Origin: Ardenticatenales bacterium
GTDB lineage: Bacteria > Chloroflexota > Anaerolineae > Promineifilales > Promineifilaceae
NCBI GenBank assembly: GCA_020634515.1
Contig: JACKBL010000002.1
Span: 930,001 to 994,000 of the forward strand
DNA length: 64,000 nt
Reading direction: 5' to 3'
The notes under the pieces are model-generated. The model was given only the letters and a program-made list of their open reading frames with translations, made no database searches and was not told the origin of the DNA. How positions within the stretch are numbered: the stretch's first letter is position 1; every line of letters begins with the position of its first letter. Of this stretch, positions 32,654 to 42,421 are shown one piece after another. Both the position numbers and the translations under genes were made by a program.

Positions 32654-35600
32654 TCAGCCGCGCACGCGGTAGATGCTGACGCCGCTGTTACGGTAGACTT
32701 CTTCTAGCAGCCCGTCGCGGGCCATTTGCGCGAACTTGTCTATCCCGGCGCTATTGTAGTAGGCCCATTCCAGGGGGCCGGCGTAGACGTATTGCACGCC
32801 GTATTGATCTAAGATGCGCATCGCTTCGTTGGCGTCCGTGGTGTTGTACAGCAGGTTCACGTCGGCGATGCGTTTGCTGACGACGGTTCCCGGTAGGACG
32901 GTTCTTTGTTGTCGTTGATGCCAGTCCCAGCCGACAATTGCCGGCAATCCTGTATACATTGCCACCCGGTTCGCCGCTGCCCGGTAGGGGTTGTCGCTGT
33001 GCGCCTCGGCAATCACGGGCGAGCCATCAACATGGCGCATCATCCACTGAATCGCCTCATAATCATACCGCAGGGGAATCGTTTGCCCCATGTCGCCATA
33101 CTCCGTCACCGTCATGAAGGCCATACCGTCCAGTGTGTGCGGCGCATCTGGGTTCATGCGAATTTGCCATTTTGCCTTCGTCGCCAGCACCGGGTAGAGC
33201 AAGGCCATCGCCACGAGGATGCCGAGGCTGGTTTGCCAGGCGAGGCGGCGTGTCTGGCCCCATGCTGCGCGCAACGCCGGCCACGCCCAGGCCACGGCCG
33301 CCCCGCTGACCACGCTCAAAATCAGCCACACTTGCAGGTAGAATTTGAACACGGTGTTCATGCGGCCAATGTCTCCTTGCAGGACGACGAATTCCACGGC
33401 CAGGGTGAGGAAGAAAGCGGCGGAAATGAGGATGAGGACGACGCGGCGCTCCGGCGATAGGTCAGGTCGCAATCCTAATAAGCCCGCCACGGCCACCAGC
33501 GACAACACCAGCGGGGCCACCCAGTAGCCGCGCAGCAGCAGGACCAGAATGAGCAGCAAATAGAGGGCAACTGCTCCGATCACAACCCGGCTCAACGGTT
33601 CCCACCGTCGCAGTCCTTCTTCCGTCCATGTCTGCGTCCAGGCGCGGAACTCGCGCGCCAGGTGGGTGACGAGGATGAACAGAAACAGGCCATAAATGAA
33701 CAGGTAGTTGCTCAGGTGCGTGTGTGACCCTTGCCACAGTGTGACGGAGGCGTAGCCGACGCCGTAGTTTTGCGCGTAGGGGAGGAAGGTGATCACGGCG
33801 ATGCCCACCAGCGCCGCGGTTTGCAGCGCCGCCTCGCCCAAGGCCACCAGACTCAGGCCGCCGCGACGGCGAATGCCGGCAAACAGCACAGCCAAACTAC
33901 CGATCACCAGATAAGTAGGCCAGTCCCACGTATTCGTGGCGCGCAACACGCCAATCGCCAGCCCGCCTACCAGCCACTGCCCCACACGCTGCCAGCCGCG
34001 CCGCCGGTCGTCCGCTTCCTCCAGCGCCAGCGCCACCGCCCAACCCAACGCCAGCAGCATCAGGGGCATACTGATCATGTGCGCGTGCAGGTCGCCGTAG
34101 AGGAACGTAAAGAAGGGGAATTCGGTGATAGGGGCGGTTTCGCCTTCATTGATGTTGATGGCGCGGGTAGCGGTCCAGAACCAGTCGCCGGGGTAAATGG
34201 CGGGTGCTTTGCCGCCAATGAGGATGTCCGCGCCACCGTCCAGCACGCGCACCAGGTAATCGACCGTGCCAATGCCGGTCTCCACGGTGCTGTCGCTGGT
34301 GCGATACCAGGCATCCGCCAGCACTTTGACTTCCGCCAGGTTGCCGAGGAAGACGCACAAGAGCAGGGCGACCAGCCCGGCCATGACGGCGCGGGAGCGG
34401 AGTCGGGTCTGTACTCGCTGCCAGAGTGAGCCGACGGTTTCCCGGGCGCGTTCGCGGTAGGCGACGAGGTTGGCGGCGATGGTGAATGCGCCCATGCCGG
34501 TGAAGCTGAAGAGGGTGGGGAGGATGAGGTTGTAGGCGATTGCCGGCATTATCCCCAACAACTTCGTCAGCGCCCCCACATACACAAAACCATAGTAATA
34601 ATAGTTAATGTACCCCCCGCTCAACCACGGATCGTAGGGCGGAAACGTCGTGCTTTTCATCACCGCCGTGAAATACGAGAGGTCCATAGGCTTCTCGCCA
34701 CCCCAAATCACATCCCACACATCCGGGTTGCCCAGGCGGATGCCGATGAAAAGCAGATACAGGCCCAGGCTGACCGCCTCCATCAGCACAACGTAGCCGA
34801 GGTGGGCGCGCAGAAATTCGAGAATCTCCTGGCGGCGGCGCAGGAAAATGAACAGATTTAGTCCTACCAGCAGCGCCACGCCCACCAGCAACGTGCCGCG
34901 CGTGTTCCCCGCCAGTTTTAGGCTCGCCAGAATCCAGCCAAAATATGAGACCAGCAGCAGCGAAAGGATGCGGCTGAGGGCATAGCCCCGGTCGGCAAAC
35001 CCGCGAAACAGCACAAAAGTCATGGGGAACGTGAGCAACCCCAACCCTACCACGGCCAACCACCAGATCACGGCTGCCGCCGCCGGGCTGCGCTCCAGCA
35101 GCCCGTCCAGGTGGAAAATGGCGCGGAACGTACCATTTGCTTGCTGCGTCGCTTCATCTTGCGGCGTGAGCATGAGGCCATTGGGGGCGCGCGTCGCCTG
35201 CCCCGGCGTCATGAAGATGACCTGGCTCAGGTCCACGTTGTTGAGTACGGCGGCGGTTTGCGCGGGGTCGTAATCGTCCTGCTTCACGAACACCCATACC
35301 GGTGGATGGTCGTAGACGCTGAACGCCTCTTCCGCCGCCAGATCGCCCGGCGGCGGCCAACCCGCCGGCGGCTGCTTACCCCAACCCACCTGCCCGGTAA
35401 TGTCACTGACGTGCAGCGGGCCAATCGTGAAGTCCGCCTGGTATTGCTGGACCAACTCAAAACCCAGGTCGCCGTTGAACAGCCCCTCGTAATAGCGCAT
35501 CGTTAGCGGGTAGGAGAGGGGCAGCCGCGCCGTACTCCAGATGGCGCGCTGGCTGGTGAGTAGGATCACGTCGGATTCGTTCAGCCACGCCAGCATTTGG

Positions 35601-37681
35601 TCGCGCTTTTCCGGGCTGTCCAGGTTGGTGATGGGGACCTGCCCGCCGGTGATGCCCACGAAGTATTGGCTGTACGGGTCGCGCCCGTGCAGGCGCACGG
35701 GCAGGGCATCGTCCCAGGTTTCATTGGCGATGACGCTGGTTCCCATGCGGATGGCGCCGCCGGGCCGTCCCTCGACGATGACGAGGTAGGGCGTGTTTGC
35801 CTGTAAGATGGCGGGAGCCAACGGCACGGTGATGGCCTGCCGTTCCTGCCCCAGGGTGAATGTTGCTTCCGCTTCCGCCAGTGGTTGGCTCTGGTTGTCG
35901 CCGCTGACCAGGCGCACGGCCAGCGCCGCGCTGTCGCTGCCACCTTCCGCGGCGCTGAGGTAGTTGAAGCGCACGCCGGTGACGGTGGCTGCGTTCGAGA
36001 CCAGGGAGTCGGGCAGGGTGAAGGAGAGATTGAGCGGTAGGCTCTCCGGCATCAGGTCGTACCCTTTGAGGGGGAGCTGGATTTCGCCGGGCTGCCCATC
36101 CACTTCGTACACCAGTGACGCACCGCTGCGCAAGTTTTGATACATCCACTCGGATGCGGCGACGCGCGTTACCGGTTGGTGGTAAATCTGCACGAAGGCG
36201 TAGGCCCAGAGGAGGCTGGGGACGAAGGCGATCATGGCGAGGAGGGCAACGCCGAGGCGGTAGAGGGGGCGGCGGTTAGGGGCGGCGCCGGCCTTGCGCC
36301 AGAGTTCTACGAGTGCCCACCCCGCCAGCAGTAGGAGGAAGGGGTAGAGGGGGAGGAAGTAGCGGATGGATTTGACCCAGCGGGTAGCCATGAAGAGGAA
36401 GTAGAGGCCGATCCAGGCGACGGGGAGGGCGTGCGCCAGCCAGTCCGGTTTGCCGCGAATGATGCGCCACAAGGCCCAAAGGAAGCCGATCCAGGCGAGA
36501 ATGCCGGCACTCAACCCCATCCCATACAGCACCATATTGCTCAACGGAAAGACGATGGGCGCGCGGTCCGTCCATTGCAGCGCCGGTGGGAAGCTGGCAT
36601 CCGGGCTTTGCAGCCGCTGGATTTCTTCCATGTTGCTGCGCCAGGCGGGGTTGAAACCCACCAGCGTCTTGGCGACGATGGTCAGCAGGCCGGGTTCCGT
36701 GCCTGTTTCTTGCAACGCAATAGACCGGACCATGGCCGGGTCCTGGAAGGCGTAGGGCTGCGCCAGGCGGAACACGAGCAGCGACATCAGGGCGGCCAGG
36801 GCCACGCCGATGATGGCCCGCTGCACATCCGTGTAGCCGGCTTCGCTGGAGAGATAGCGAAGCCCCTGGTAGCCGGCAGCCTGGCCGCGGCGCGCCAGCC
36901 AGACGATGGCGGCGACGCCCGCGAGCATTGCCACGGGCGCGACATTGATGCGCGAGGCCACGACCAGCCCCAACCCCAGGCCAAACAGGAGCCACCAGCG
37001 CTTCTTCTCCCCGGCGGCGGCGGCGCGCACGGCCGTGTACATGGTCATGGTGGTGAGCGCGGCGGCCCAGTTGTCCATGGTGAAGAAGTGGGATTGCTGG
37101 ATGGGCATGACGGCCACGGCCAGGAAGAGTGCGCCTAGCAACCCGACGCGCCAGTCGTAGAGGCGGCGGCCAATGAGGAAGATGAAGGCCACGGAGAGCA
37201 GGTCCACGAGGCCGCTGAGGGCGCGCCCGACGAGGTGAATGCCGTCGTAGGCGGTGAAGGAGTAGTGGCAGAGGGTGTCGAACAGGTCGCAGAACTTGAC
37301 CGCCCATTCGGCGACGAGGCGGGTGGCCGTCATGGGGAAGTTACCGTAGACGTAGAAGGTCTGGCCGGCATTATATGGATTGAGCGGCGATTCCGAGGTG
37401 CGCAGGTAGGTCAGTGGATCCGTGCTGTGCAGTTGGGTTCCGACGATGGTGAGGAACCGCTCATCGGGGTGCAGATGGTTGTCGCCATCCCAGTTGAGGC
37501 CGGTGAAGCGGAAATAGGCGGCAAGGATGAGGATGAGTAGCAGGGGGACGAGGGCGATTTGCTCCCAGCTCCAGCGGCGCGGCGGAGGCGTTGGAGGAGT
37601 GTCCGTCGTTGCCGTTTGGTCGTTTGGTTCCTCAGGGAGGAGCGTTTGCGGGGAGAGGGCGTCCTGTTCTGGATCGGGCAT
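32654..37681 (-). CDS. giant GT-C glycosyltransferase / DUF2298 fusion
   Basis: 1675 aa. Residues 1-480: a GT-C domain with the first-loop acidic motif GDNHLHPDERF and about 10 membrane helices. About 480-870: a soluble outer region (beta-rich, ending at a segment with DDYDPAQTAAVLNNVDL). About 880-1600: a full DUF2298 domain, with EKPMDLSYFTAVMKS, FPPYDPWLSGGYINYYYYGF and GDLHAHMISMPLM matching the motifs of the separate protein at 30102-32621. A fusion of the two families whose genes otherwise lie side by side is strong evidence that they act together. First gene of the leftward envelope block. No signal peptide; the N-terminus is acidic and proline-rich before the first helix. Confidence 0.85.
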   Translation of the reverse strand: MPDPEQDALSPQTLLPEEPNDQTATTDTPPTPPPRRWSWEQIALVPLLLILILAAYFRFTGLNWDGDNHLHPDERFLTIVGTQLHSTDPLTYLRTSESPLNPYNAGQTFYVYGNFPMTATRLVAEWAVKFCDLFDTLCHYSFTAYDGIHLVGRALSGLVDLLSVAFIFLIGRRLYDWRVGLLGALFLAVAVMPIQQSHFFTMDNWAAALTTMTMYTAVRAAAAGEKKRWWLLFGLGLGLVVASRINVAPVAMLAGVAAIVWLARRGQAAGYQGLRYLSSEAGYTDVQRAIIGVALAALMSLLVFRLAQPYAFQDPAMVRSIALQETGTEPGLLTIVAKTLVGFNPAWRSNMEEIQRLQSPDASFPPALQWTDRAPIVFPLSNMVLYGMGLSAGILAWIGFLWALWRIIRGKPDWLAHALPVAWIGLYFLFMATRWVKSIRYFLPLYPFLLLLAGWALVELWRKAGAAPNRRPLYRLGVALLAMIAFVPSLLWAYAFVQIYHQPVTRVAASEWMYQNLRSGASLVYEVDGQPGEIQLPLKGYDLMPESLPLNLSFTLPDSLVSNAATVTGVRFNYLSAAEGGSDSAALAVRLVSGDNQSQPLAEAEATFTLGQERQAITVPLAPAILQANTPYLVIVEGRPGGAIRMGTSVIANETWDDALPVRLHGRDPYSQYFVGITGGQVPITNLDSPEKRDQMLAWLNESDVILLTSQRAIWSTARLPLSYPLTMRYYEGLFNGDLGFELVQQYQADFTIGPLHVSDITGQVGWGKQPPAGWPPPGDLAAEEAFSVYDHPPVWVFVKQDDYDPAQTAAVLNNVDLSQVIFMTPGQATRAPNGLMLTPQDEATQQANGTFRAIFHLDGLLERSPAAAAVIWWLAVVGLGLLTFPMTFVLFRGFADRGYALSRILSLLLVSYFGWILASLKLAGNTRGTLLVGVALLVGLNLFIFLRRRQEILEFLRAHLGYVVLMEAVSLGLYLLFIGIRLGNPDVWDVIWGGEKPMDLSYFTAVMKSTTFPPYDPWLSGGYINYYYYGFVYVGALTKLLGIMPAIAYNLILPTLFSFTGMGAFTIAANLVAYRERARETVGSLWQRVQTRLRSRAVMAGLVALLLCVFLGNLAEVKVLADAWYRTSDSTVETGIGTVDYLVRVLDGGADILIGGKAPAIYPGDWFWTATRAININEGETAPITEFPFFTFLYGDLHAHMISMPLMLLALGWAVALALEEADDRRRGWQRVGQWLVGGLAIGVLRATNTWDWPTYLVIGSLAVLFAGIRRRGGLSLVALGEAALQTAALVGIAVITFLPYAQNYGVGYASVTLWQGSHTHLSNYLFIYGLFLFILVTHLAREFRAWTQTWTEEGLRRWEPLSRVVIGAVALYLLLILVLLLRGYWVAPLVLSLVAVAGLLGLRPDLSPERRVVLILISAAFFLTLAVEFVVLQGDIGRMNTVFKFYLQVWLILSVVSGAAVAWAWPALRAAWGQTRRLAWQTSLGILVAMALLYPVLATKAKWQIRMNPDAPHTLDGMAFMTVTEYGDMGQTIPLRYDYEAIQWMMRHVDGSPVIAEAHSDNPYRAAANRVAMYTGLPAIVGWDWHQRQQRTVLPGTVVSKRIADVNLLYNTTDANEAMRILDQYGVQYVYAGPLEWAYYNSAGIDKFAQMARDGLLEEVYRNSGVSIYRVRG

Positions 37682-37905
37682 GGGTCAAGTGAGTCGTGAA
37701 AGGGTGGTTTGAGAGTTGGTTTTCCGGTTGCGGCCGCGGCGGCCGGTTTTCCGCTGTTATTTATACACGGTGCTGCCGGCAAAAGCGCAAACTGCGCATG
37801 ATGATAACCGAGAATGGTCGCCCGGTCGCGGGCGGCTATGAATTCTAACGAATTTATGCGGAAAGGAAAACCGCGCGGCCGGCGAAAAAGGGGTTTCGCG
37901 GGCTG

Positions 37906-37933
37906 GTGACAAAAATCGCCGTTTTGTTACAAT
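37906..37933 (+). promoter_or_regulatory. candidate promoter for the secreted nuclease gene
   Basis: GTGACA (37906-37911), a 16-bp spacer and TACAAT (37928-37933), about 185 nt upstream of the GTG start. The family-A inverted repeat would lie in the leader of the transcript. Confidence 0.4.
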
Positions 37934-38021
37934 CGCATTCCCTAACGGACCCATGCGTGCCGGCATTCGCAATCGACGACCGTCAACTGTCAATTGCCAA
38001 CCATCAACTGTCAAATGACAA

Positions 38022-38088
38022 CATCTTCCCGGAAGTTGCCGCCCAGGGCCATCATCTGTGACTAAGTTTCCGGGAAGATCATTCTCAG
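38022..38088. repeat. dispersed inverted repeat family A, copy 2
   Basis: Arms atcttcccggaa (38023-38034) and its complement (38068-38079). The whole 67-bp element matches the reverse complement of 5636-5701, including the centre ccagggccatcatc. Confidence 0.85.
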
Positions 38089-38118
38089 TCCCCCATGTAT
38101 GTTCATAAGGAGTAAGTT

Positions 38119-41100
38119 GTGTTCAAGAAACCCCTGAGTATCGTTGCGTTTCTCTTATTGGCGGGCGCGTTTGTGTTGCTGCTTATCGGCAGCGGCGCGG
38201 CGCAGGCGGCCTCCACGCTGTCGGCGGGCGATCTGGCTGTCGTTGGCTTCAATTATGATGATCCGGATGAGTTCGCTTTTGTGCTGCTGGTGGACGTGGA
38301 TGCCGGCACGGAAATAAAGTTCACGGATAATGGTTGGAAAGCGGACAACACCTTCCGCACCGGCGAAGGCATCCTGACGCTCACCGCCAACGTCCCCGTG
38401 GCTGCCGGAACCGTCGTGGATATGGTCGCGCCGTTTGCCGGCACGAGCGACTGGTCTACCTCTCTCTCCGGCAGCCTCGCCTTCTCCACCGGCGGCGACC
38501 AGATTCTCGTCTACCAGGGCACGGAAGCCAGCCCCACCTTCATCTACGCTCTGAACAGCGAAGGAACCGGTTGGCAGCCGGATGCGACCAATTCCAACAC
38601 CTCCGCCCTGCCGCTCGGTCTTTCCAACGGCTACACGGCGGTGGCCTTGAACGAGGTGGACAACGCCGTGTACGCGGGGCCGACGGAGGGGACCGTTGTG
38701 ACGCTGCTGGGCGTGATCGGCAGTACGGTGAACTGGTCGGGGGATGATGGGGTGCGGCAGATAATGCCGGCAGGTCCCTTCACCATTCTCCCCCCCGGCG
38801 GCCCCACCCCTACGCCCACGACGCCCCCGCCTTCCTGCGCCACCATTCCCGAAATTCAGGGATCGGGCAACGCTTCCCCGTGCGAAAACCAGTATGTGAG
38901 CAACATTGAAGGCTGCATCACAGGCGTCACCAATACCGGCTTTTACTTCCAGGATGAAACAGGCGACGGCGATCCGGCCACGTCCGATGGTATTTATGTC
39001 TACCAATACAGCACCTGGACCAATCCGGGCAACTGGGCGATTGGCGACCGGGCCCGTGTCTCCGGTCAGATCATCGAGTATTACGATACGACCGAATTCC
39101 AGTCCGGCAATAGCGTGACCATCATTGGCAGTTGCACCCCGCCTGCCGCCGTCACCGTGCCCCCCTACACCGATCCCAACATGAATGCGATGACCTTGTA
39201 CGAACAGTATGAGGGGATGCGCGTGCAGATGACGTTTGACGGCTGGGTTGTGGGCGCGACCAAGCGTTTTATTTCCGACTTCCCCGCGGGCGACCCGGAA
39301 ATCGCCTTCGTGGATTTCGGCAGCGCCATACCCGCTTACAGCCGCGTTTTTGAGATGGATTATGCCGGCTACCAGGGCATCAATTACATCAGCGGCGGGT
39401 TGGATCAGGATTTGCCCGACCTGGATTTTGGCGATGAAATTGCCGGCACGAACGTCACCGGTGTCTTGGGGTATCAATTCGACAAATACACGCTCCTCGT
39501 GGACGTGGCCCCCACGCTGAATACCGTGGACAACGCAGACGTCACGCCGACCAACCCGGACTTGAATGCCCTGGCGCAGGAGTTCGACGTTTGCTCCTTC
39601 AACGTCGAGAACCTGTTCGACTACATCAACGACGGTCAGGGTGACTGGGGTGATTGGGCGCCCGGTTGGCCCAACAGTGGTTCGCCCGAAGGTCAGGCGT
39701 TGTACGCGACCAAACTGGCGGATACGGCCAGCGTGATCGTCAACGGCATGAAGTCCTGCCAGGTGATAGGCGTGCAGGAAATGGAGGGCAAGCAGCAGGT
39801 GTATAACGATCTGGCGGCGGCGGTGGCCGCGCTGACGCCCGGCTACGGTTGGACCGGTGTCTACGTCGAATCGGGCGACGCGCGCGACATCTCGCAGGGC
39901 TTCCTCTATCGCAGCGATGTGACCCTGGTGGGTAGCGTCACGCCGGTGAGCGGCGCGCCATACACGTCCTGGGTGGCGGATGGCGTGTTGGACTTCGTGC
40001 GTGTTCCGGCGGCGGCGTTGTTCCGTTTCCATGCCGGCACGCCCTTCCAGACTGACATTCATATCTATACCGCGCACTTCAAATCGAAGCGCTCCAGCAA
40101 TTCTTGCGCCACGCCCGATTGCACGGACGTGCGCGAGAAGGAAGCGGCGGATATGCGCGACATCCTGGCGCATCACCAGGGAGCGGGGGAGCAGGCGATT
40201 GGCGGCGGCGACCTGAATGATACGTTTGGCTCTTCGCCGATTGCCATTTTGGAAGCCTCCCCGGACGTGACGACGTTGTATGCGAATCTGCCGGCATCCG
40301 CCCGCTGGAGTTACGTGTTCAATGGCGAGAGCGAAGTGCTGGACCACATGTATGCCACAAACAACCTGGTCGGACCGGCGCTGCCATCGCTGCTCTGGCA
40401 GTTCAGTTTCAACCCAATCCACGTCCACGCCGACTTCCCCAGCAATGAACGCTCATCCGACCATGATCCGCTGCGTGCGATTTTTGGGGTGCCGGATTTG
40501 AGTGATATGCCGGCATTCGGCACAGCCTGGCACAGCTATGATGGCCTGCAACTGGGGGCCACCTGGGACGGCGATGCGAACGACGCTGCCGGCAGCGACA
40601 ACGCCACGGACGATGGCATTGCCATCCAGGCCACCTACTGGCATCCCTACCAGACCGTGAACGTGGCCGTGAACGTGATGGGCGGCGGCGGTTGGCTGGC
40701 CGGCTGGTTCGACTGGAACCTGAACGGCGCGTTCGACCCCGGCGAGATGGGCATCAACAGTGCCGTGAACGCCGGCGCGAACACCGTTGCCGTCACCATT
40801 CCCGGCACGGCCCAGATCGGCCTTGGCGCCGTCTCCGTGCTGCCCGCCCGTTTCCGTCTCTACAACAGCCCCACCGACCCCACGGCCATGACAACCGGCG
40901 GTGTCGTCGGCGGCGAAGTCGAAGATTACAACTTCAATATTCCCGCTTCCGGCGCGCCCATGCTCAACCTCAGCTACACCTACCAGATGAACAATGGCAC
41001 GTCCGGCTCCGGCTTCGCCACCTTGTTGGCCGGGCAGACTTTCGTGGACAATGGCACAGGCGGTAACTGGACCTTCCTCAGTAACCCGGCGCGCATCTAC

Positions 41101-41247
41101 CTGCAATACAGCGGTGGCGCCAACTGCGCCGCCCGCGTCCTCGGTTACTTCACCGGTCCCACGACGCTGCAAGGCTATCGACTCTGCCAGGACGGTTCCG
41201 GCGCGGTCGGCATTTGGAATGCCACCCGCGTCCTCAGTCCGCAATAA
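38119..41247 (+). CDS. secreted ExeM/NucH-like nuclease with GEVED domain
   Basis: 1042 aa from GTG 38119, behind aaggag (38107-38112). Signal peptide: LSIVAFLLLAGAFVLLLIGSGAAQA. Residues about 35-200: a beta domain starting SAGDLAVVGFNYDDP. About 235-350: an OB-fold-like ExeM region (VSNIEGCITGVTNTGFYFQD). About 490-790: an endonuclease/exonuclease/phosphatase catalytic domain with SFNVENLFDY, GVQEMEG (catalytic Glu), GGDLNDTF, and SSDHDPL (catalytic His). About 800-945: a GEVED domain ending GGEVEDYNF. The C-terminal part is a short beta domain. Likely function: degrading extracellular DNA for nutrients or biofilm turnover. It stands alone as a transcription unit. Confidence 0.88.
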   Translation: MFKKPLSIVAFLLLAGAFVLLLIGSGAAQAASTLSAGDLAVVGFNYDDPDEFAFVLLVDVDAGTEIKFTDNGWKADNTFRTGEGILTLTANVPVAAGTVVDMVAPFAGTSDWSTSLSGSLAFSTGGDQILVYQGTEASPTFIYALNSEGTGWQPDATNSNTSALPLGLSNGYTAVALNEVDNAVYAGPTEGTVVTLLGVIGSTVNWSGDDGVRQIMPAGPFTILPPGGPTPTPTTPPPSCATIPEIQGSGNASPCENQYVSNIEGCITGVTNTGFYFQDETGDGDPATSDGIYVYQYSTWTNPGNWAIGDRARVSGQIIEYYDTTEFQSGNSVTIIGSCTPPAAVTVPPYTDPNMNAMTLYEQYEGMRVQMTFDGWVVGATKRFISDFPAGDPEIAFVDFGSAIPAYSRVFEMDYAGYQGINYISGGLDQDLPDLDFGDEIAGTNVTGVLGYQFDKYTLLVDVAPTLNTVDNADVTPTNPDLNALAQEFDVCSFNVENLFDYINDGQGDWGDWAPGWPNSGSPEGQALYATKLADTASVIVNGMKSCQVIGVQEMEGKQQVYNDLAAAVAALTPGYGWTGVYVESGDARDISQGFLYRSDVTLVGSVTPVSGAPYTSWVADGVLDFVRVPAAALFRFHAGTPFQTDIHIYTAHFKSKRSSNSCATPDCTDVREKEAADMRDILAHHQGAGEQAIGGGDLNDTFGSSPIAILEASPDVTTLYANLPASARWSYVFNGESEVLDHMYATNNLVGPALPSLLWQFSFNPIHVHADFPSNERSSDHDPLRAIFGVPDLSDMPAFGTAWHSYDGLQLGATWDGDANDAAGSDNATDDGIAIQATYWHPYQTVNVAVNVMGGGGWLAGWFDWNLNGAFDPGEMGINSAVNAGANTVAVTIPGTAQIGLGAVSVLPARFRLYNSPTDPTAMTTGGVVGGEVEDYNFNIPASGAPMLNLSYTYQMNNGTSGSGFATLLAGQTFVDNGTGGNWTFLSNPARIYLQYSGGANCAARVLGYFTGPTTLQGYRLCQDGSGAVGIWNATRVLSPQ

Positions 41248-41256
41248 GTGACAAGG

Positions 41257-41293
41257 GCGCATCCGTACTAAAGATTGGTGATGACGGATGCGC
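41257..41293. repeat. dispersed palindrome family C, copy 1
   Basis: Perfect 10-bp arms gcgcatccgt (41257-41266) and acggatgcgc (41284-41293). The centre taaagattgg is shared with the copy at 59790-59826. Just after the nuclease stop, so it may serve as a terminator hairpin. Confidence 0.75.
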
Positions 41294-41329
41294 TGGACTG
41301 GTGGAAATGGCCGTTGCGCGCGCTAAATT

Positions 41330-41349
41330 GGTCCAATCTCCAGAGAGCG
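41330..41349. repeat. dispersed repeat family D, copy 2
   Basis: 20-mer matching the complement of 28158-28177 with one mismatch (ggtccaatctcca core). Confidence 0.65.
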
Positions 41350-41379
41350 CTTGAAAAATAAACGGGTAATCGCGAATAG

Positions 41380-41426
41380 CCCCCTCCCCCCCCCCCGCGG
41401 GGGAAGGGGGTTGGGGGATGGGGGGG
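41380..41426. repeat. C-tract followed by G-quadruplex-forming tract
   Basis: Runs of C (41380-41396) are followed by four G-tracts, G5 (41399-41403), G5 (41406-41410), G5 (41413-41417) and G7 (41420-41426), separated by 2-nt linkers aa, tt, at. The C and G halves can also pair as one long hairpin. Confidence 0.8.
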
Positions 41427-41476
41427 CTTGCTTAAACCTCCAGACGCGATTACTGGAGCTGTTTCTTAAAGTTCAA

Positions 41477-41537
41477 CAAGCTTCCGGGAAGGGGGTCACT
41501 CGCGCAAATCTTCCCGGAAGCTCCGGACTTCCGGGAA
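41477..41537. repeat. dispersed repeat family A, clustered cores
   Basis: Three cttcccggaag-type cores in about 60 bp: aagcttccgggaag, atcttcccggaagc and acttccgggaagg. They resemble overlapping or rearranged family-A elements. Confidence 0.7.
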
Positions 41538-41734
41538 GGTGGCCGCTCCAACGGCACAAAAGAAATTGCATCCGGGGCGCACCTGACTATAATGACAGGC
41601 AGTCAGGCCGTGATTTTCTGCGGCCATGACGACTTGTTGACGCCAATAGTGAGAGCCGCCTGTCACCATGTTGCTAATGACGCACACTGTACACAGGTGA
41701 TTCCACCCACTAGCACAAAGAAAGAGTGAATCGA

Positions 41735-42421
41735 ATGGACAATGCAACAGCAGCCCGCATCCTGGTAATTGAAGACGAAGACCGTATCCGCCAGTTTTTG
41801 CAACGTGGCTTGACTTATGAAGGGTATCGCGTGGACGCGGCGGCGGATGGGCGCATTGGCTTGGAATTGGCCCGTGATACGCCCCCTGATCTGGTGCTGT
41901 TGGACATCATGCTGCCCGGCATTGATGGATTTGAAGTATGCCGACGGCTGCGCGCCGTAAGCAAGGTGCCGATTCTGATGCTCACGGCGAAGGAGTCGAT
42001 TGAGGATCGGGTGACGGGGCTGGACGCGGGCGCGGATGATTATCTGACAAAGCCGTTTTCGTTTGATGAGTTGCTGGCGCGGGTGCGGGCGCTGTTGCGG
42101 CGGGCGCAGCCGGCGAAGCCGCAGGTGTACCGTTTTGCCGACCTGGAATTGGATACGGGGACGCGGCAGGGGCGTCGTGCCGGCAAAACCTTCGACCTCA
42201 CCGCCAAAGAATACGAACTCCTGGAACTCTTCATGCGTCATCCTCGCCAGGTGCTCACCCGCGACGTCATCTTCGACCGCGTCTGGAACTACGACTTTGG
42301 TGGCGAAAGCAACATCATCGAGGTCTACGTCCGCTACCTGCGCCAGAAAACAGAACAAGACGATCTCTCCCGCCTGATACACACCGTCCGTGGCATTGGT
42401 TACGTCCTGCGCGAAGAATAA
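41735..42421 (+). CDS. OmpR/PhoB-family response regulator
   Basis: 228 aa from ATG 41735. Receiver domain with phospho-acceptor D57 in LVLLDIMLPG, acidic pair E13-D14, T/A switch in ILMLTAKES, and K in YLTKPF. The C-terminal winged helix (about 125-225) has FDLTAKEYELLELFMRHPRQVLTRDVI and NIIEVYVRYLRQK. It binds DNA after phosphorylation by the kinase encoded about 100 bp downstream on the same strand. Target genes unknown. Confidence 0.93.
   Translation: MDNATAARILVIEDEDRIRQFLQRGLTYEGYRVDAAADGRIGLELARDTPPDLVLLDIMLPGIDGFEVCRRLRAVSKVPILMLTAKESIEDRVTGLDAGADDYLTKPFSFDELLARVRALLRRAQPAKPQVYRFADLELDTGTRQGRRAGKTFDLTAKEYELLELFMRHPRQVLTRDVIFDRVWNYDFGGESNIIEVYVRYLRQKTEQDDLSRLIHTVRGIGYVLREE

Larger units (their letters stand above)
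37682..38118. other. gene-free region with promoter, filler repeat and family-A element
   Basis: 437 bp between divergent genes. Contains two TGCCGGCA sites (37774, 37958), the probable promoter for the nuclease gene, and a simple caactgtca/ccatcaactgtca filler (about 37983-38018) similar to that inside the tail of the gene at 19374. The family-A inverted repeat (38022-38088) and the ribosome site aaggag follow before the GTG at 38119. No supportable coding sequence. Confidence 0.6.
41248..41734. other. gene-free region dense in repeats and a G-quadruplex tract
   Basis: 487 bp between the nuclease gene and the response regulator gene. In order: family-C palindrome (41257-41293), family-D copy (41330-41349), C-tract and G-quadruplex motif (41380-41426), family-A palindromes (41477-41537), then an unremarkable leader to the ATG at 41735. 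No coding sequence supported. Confidence 0.65.

Noticed and set aside
38155..40428. 757-aa open frame opposite the secreted nuclease gene
   Set aside because: The plus strand has signal peptide, nuclease motifs and GEVED; the antisense reading is R/H/G-rich and lacks any motif.
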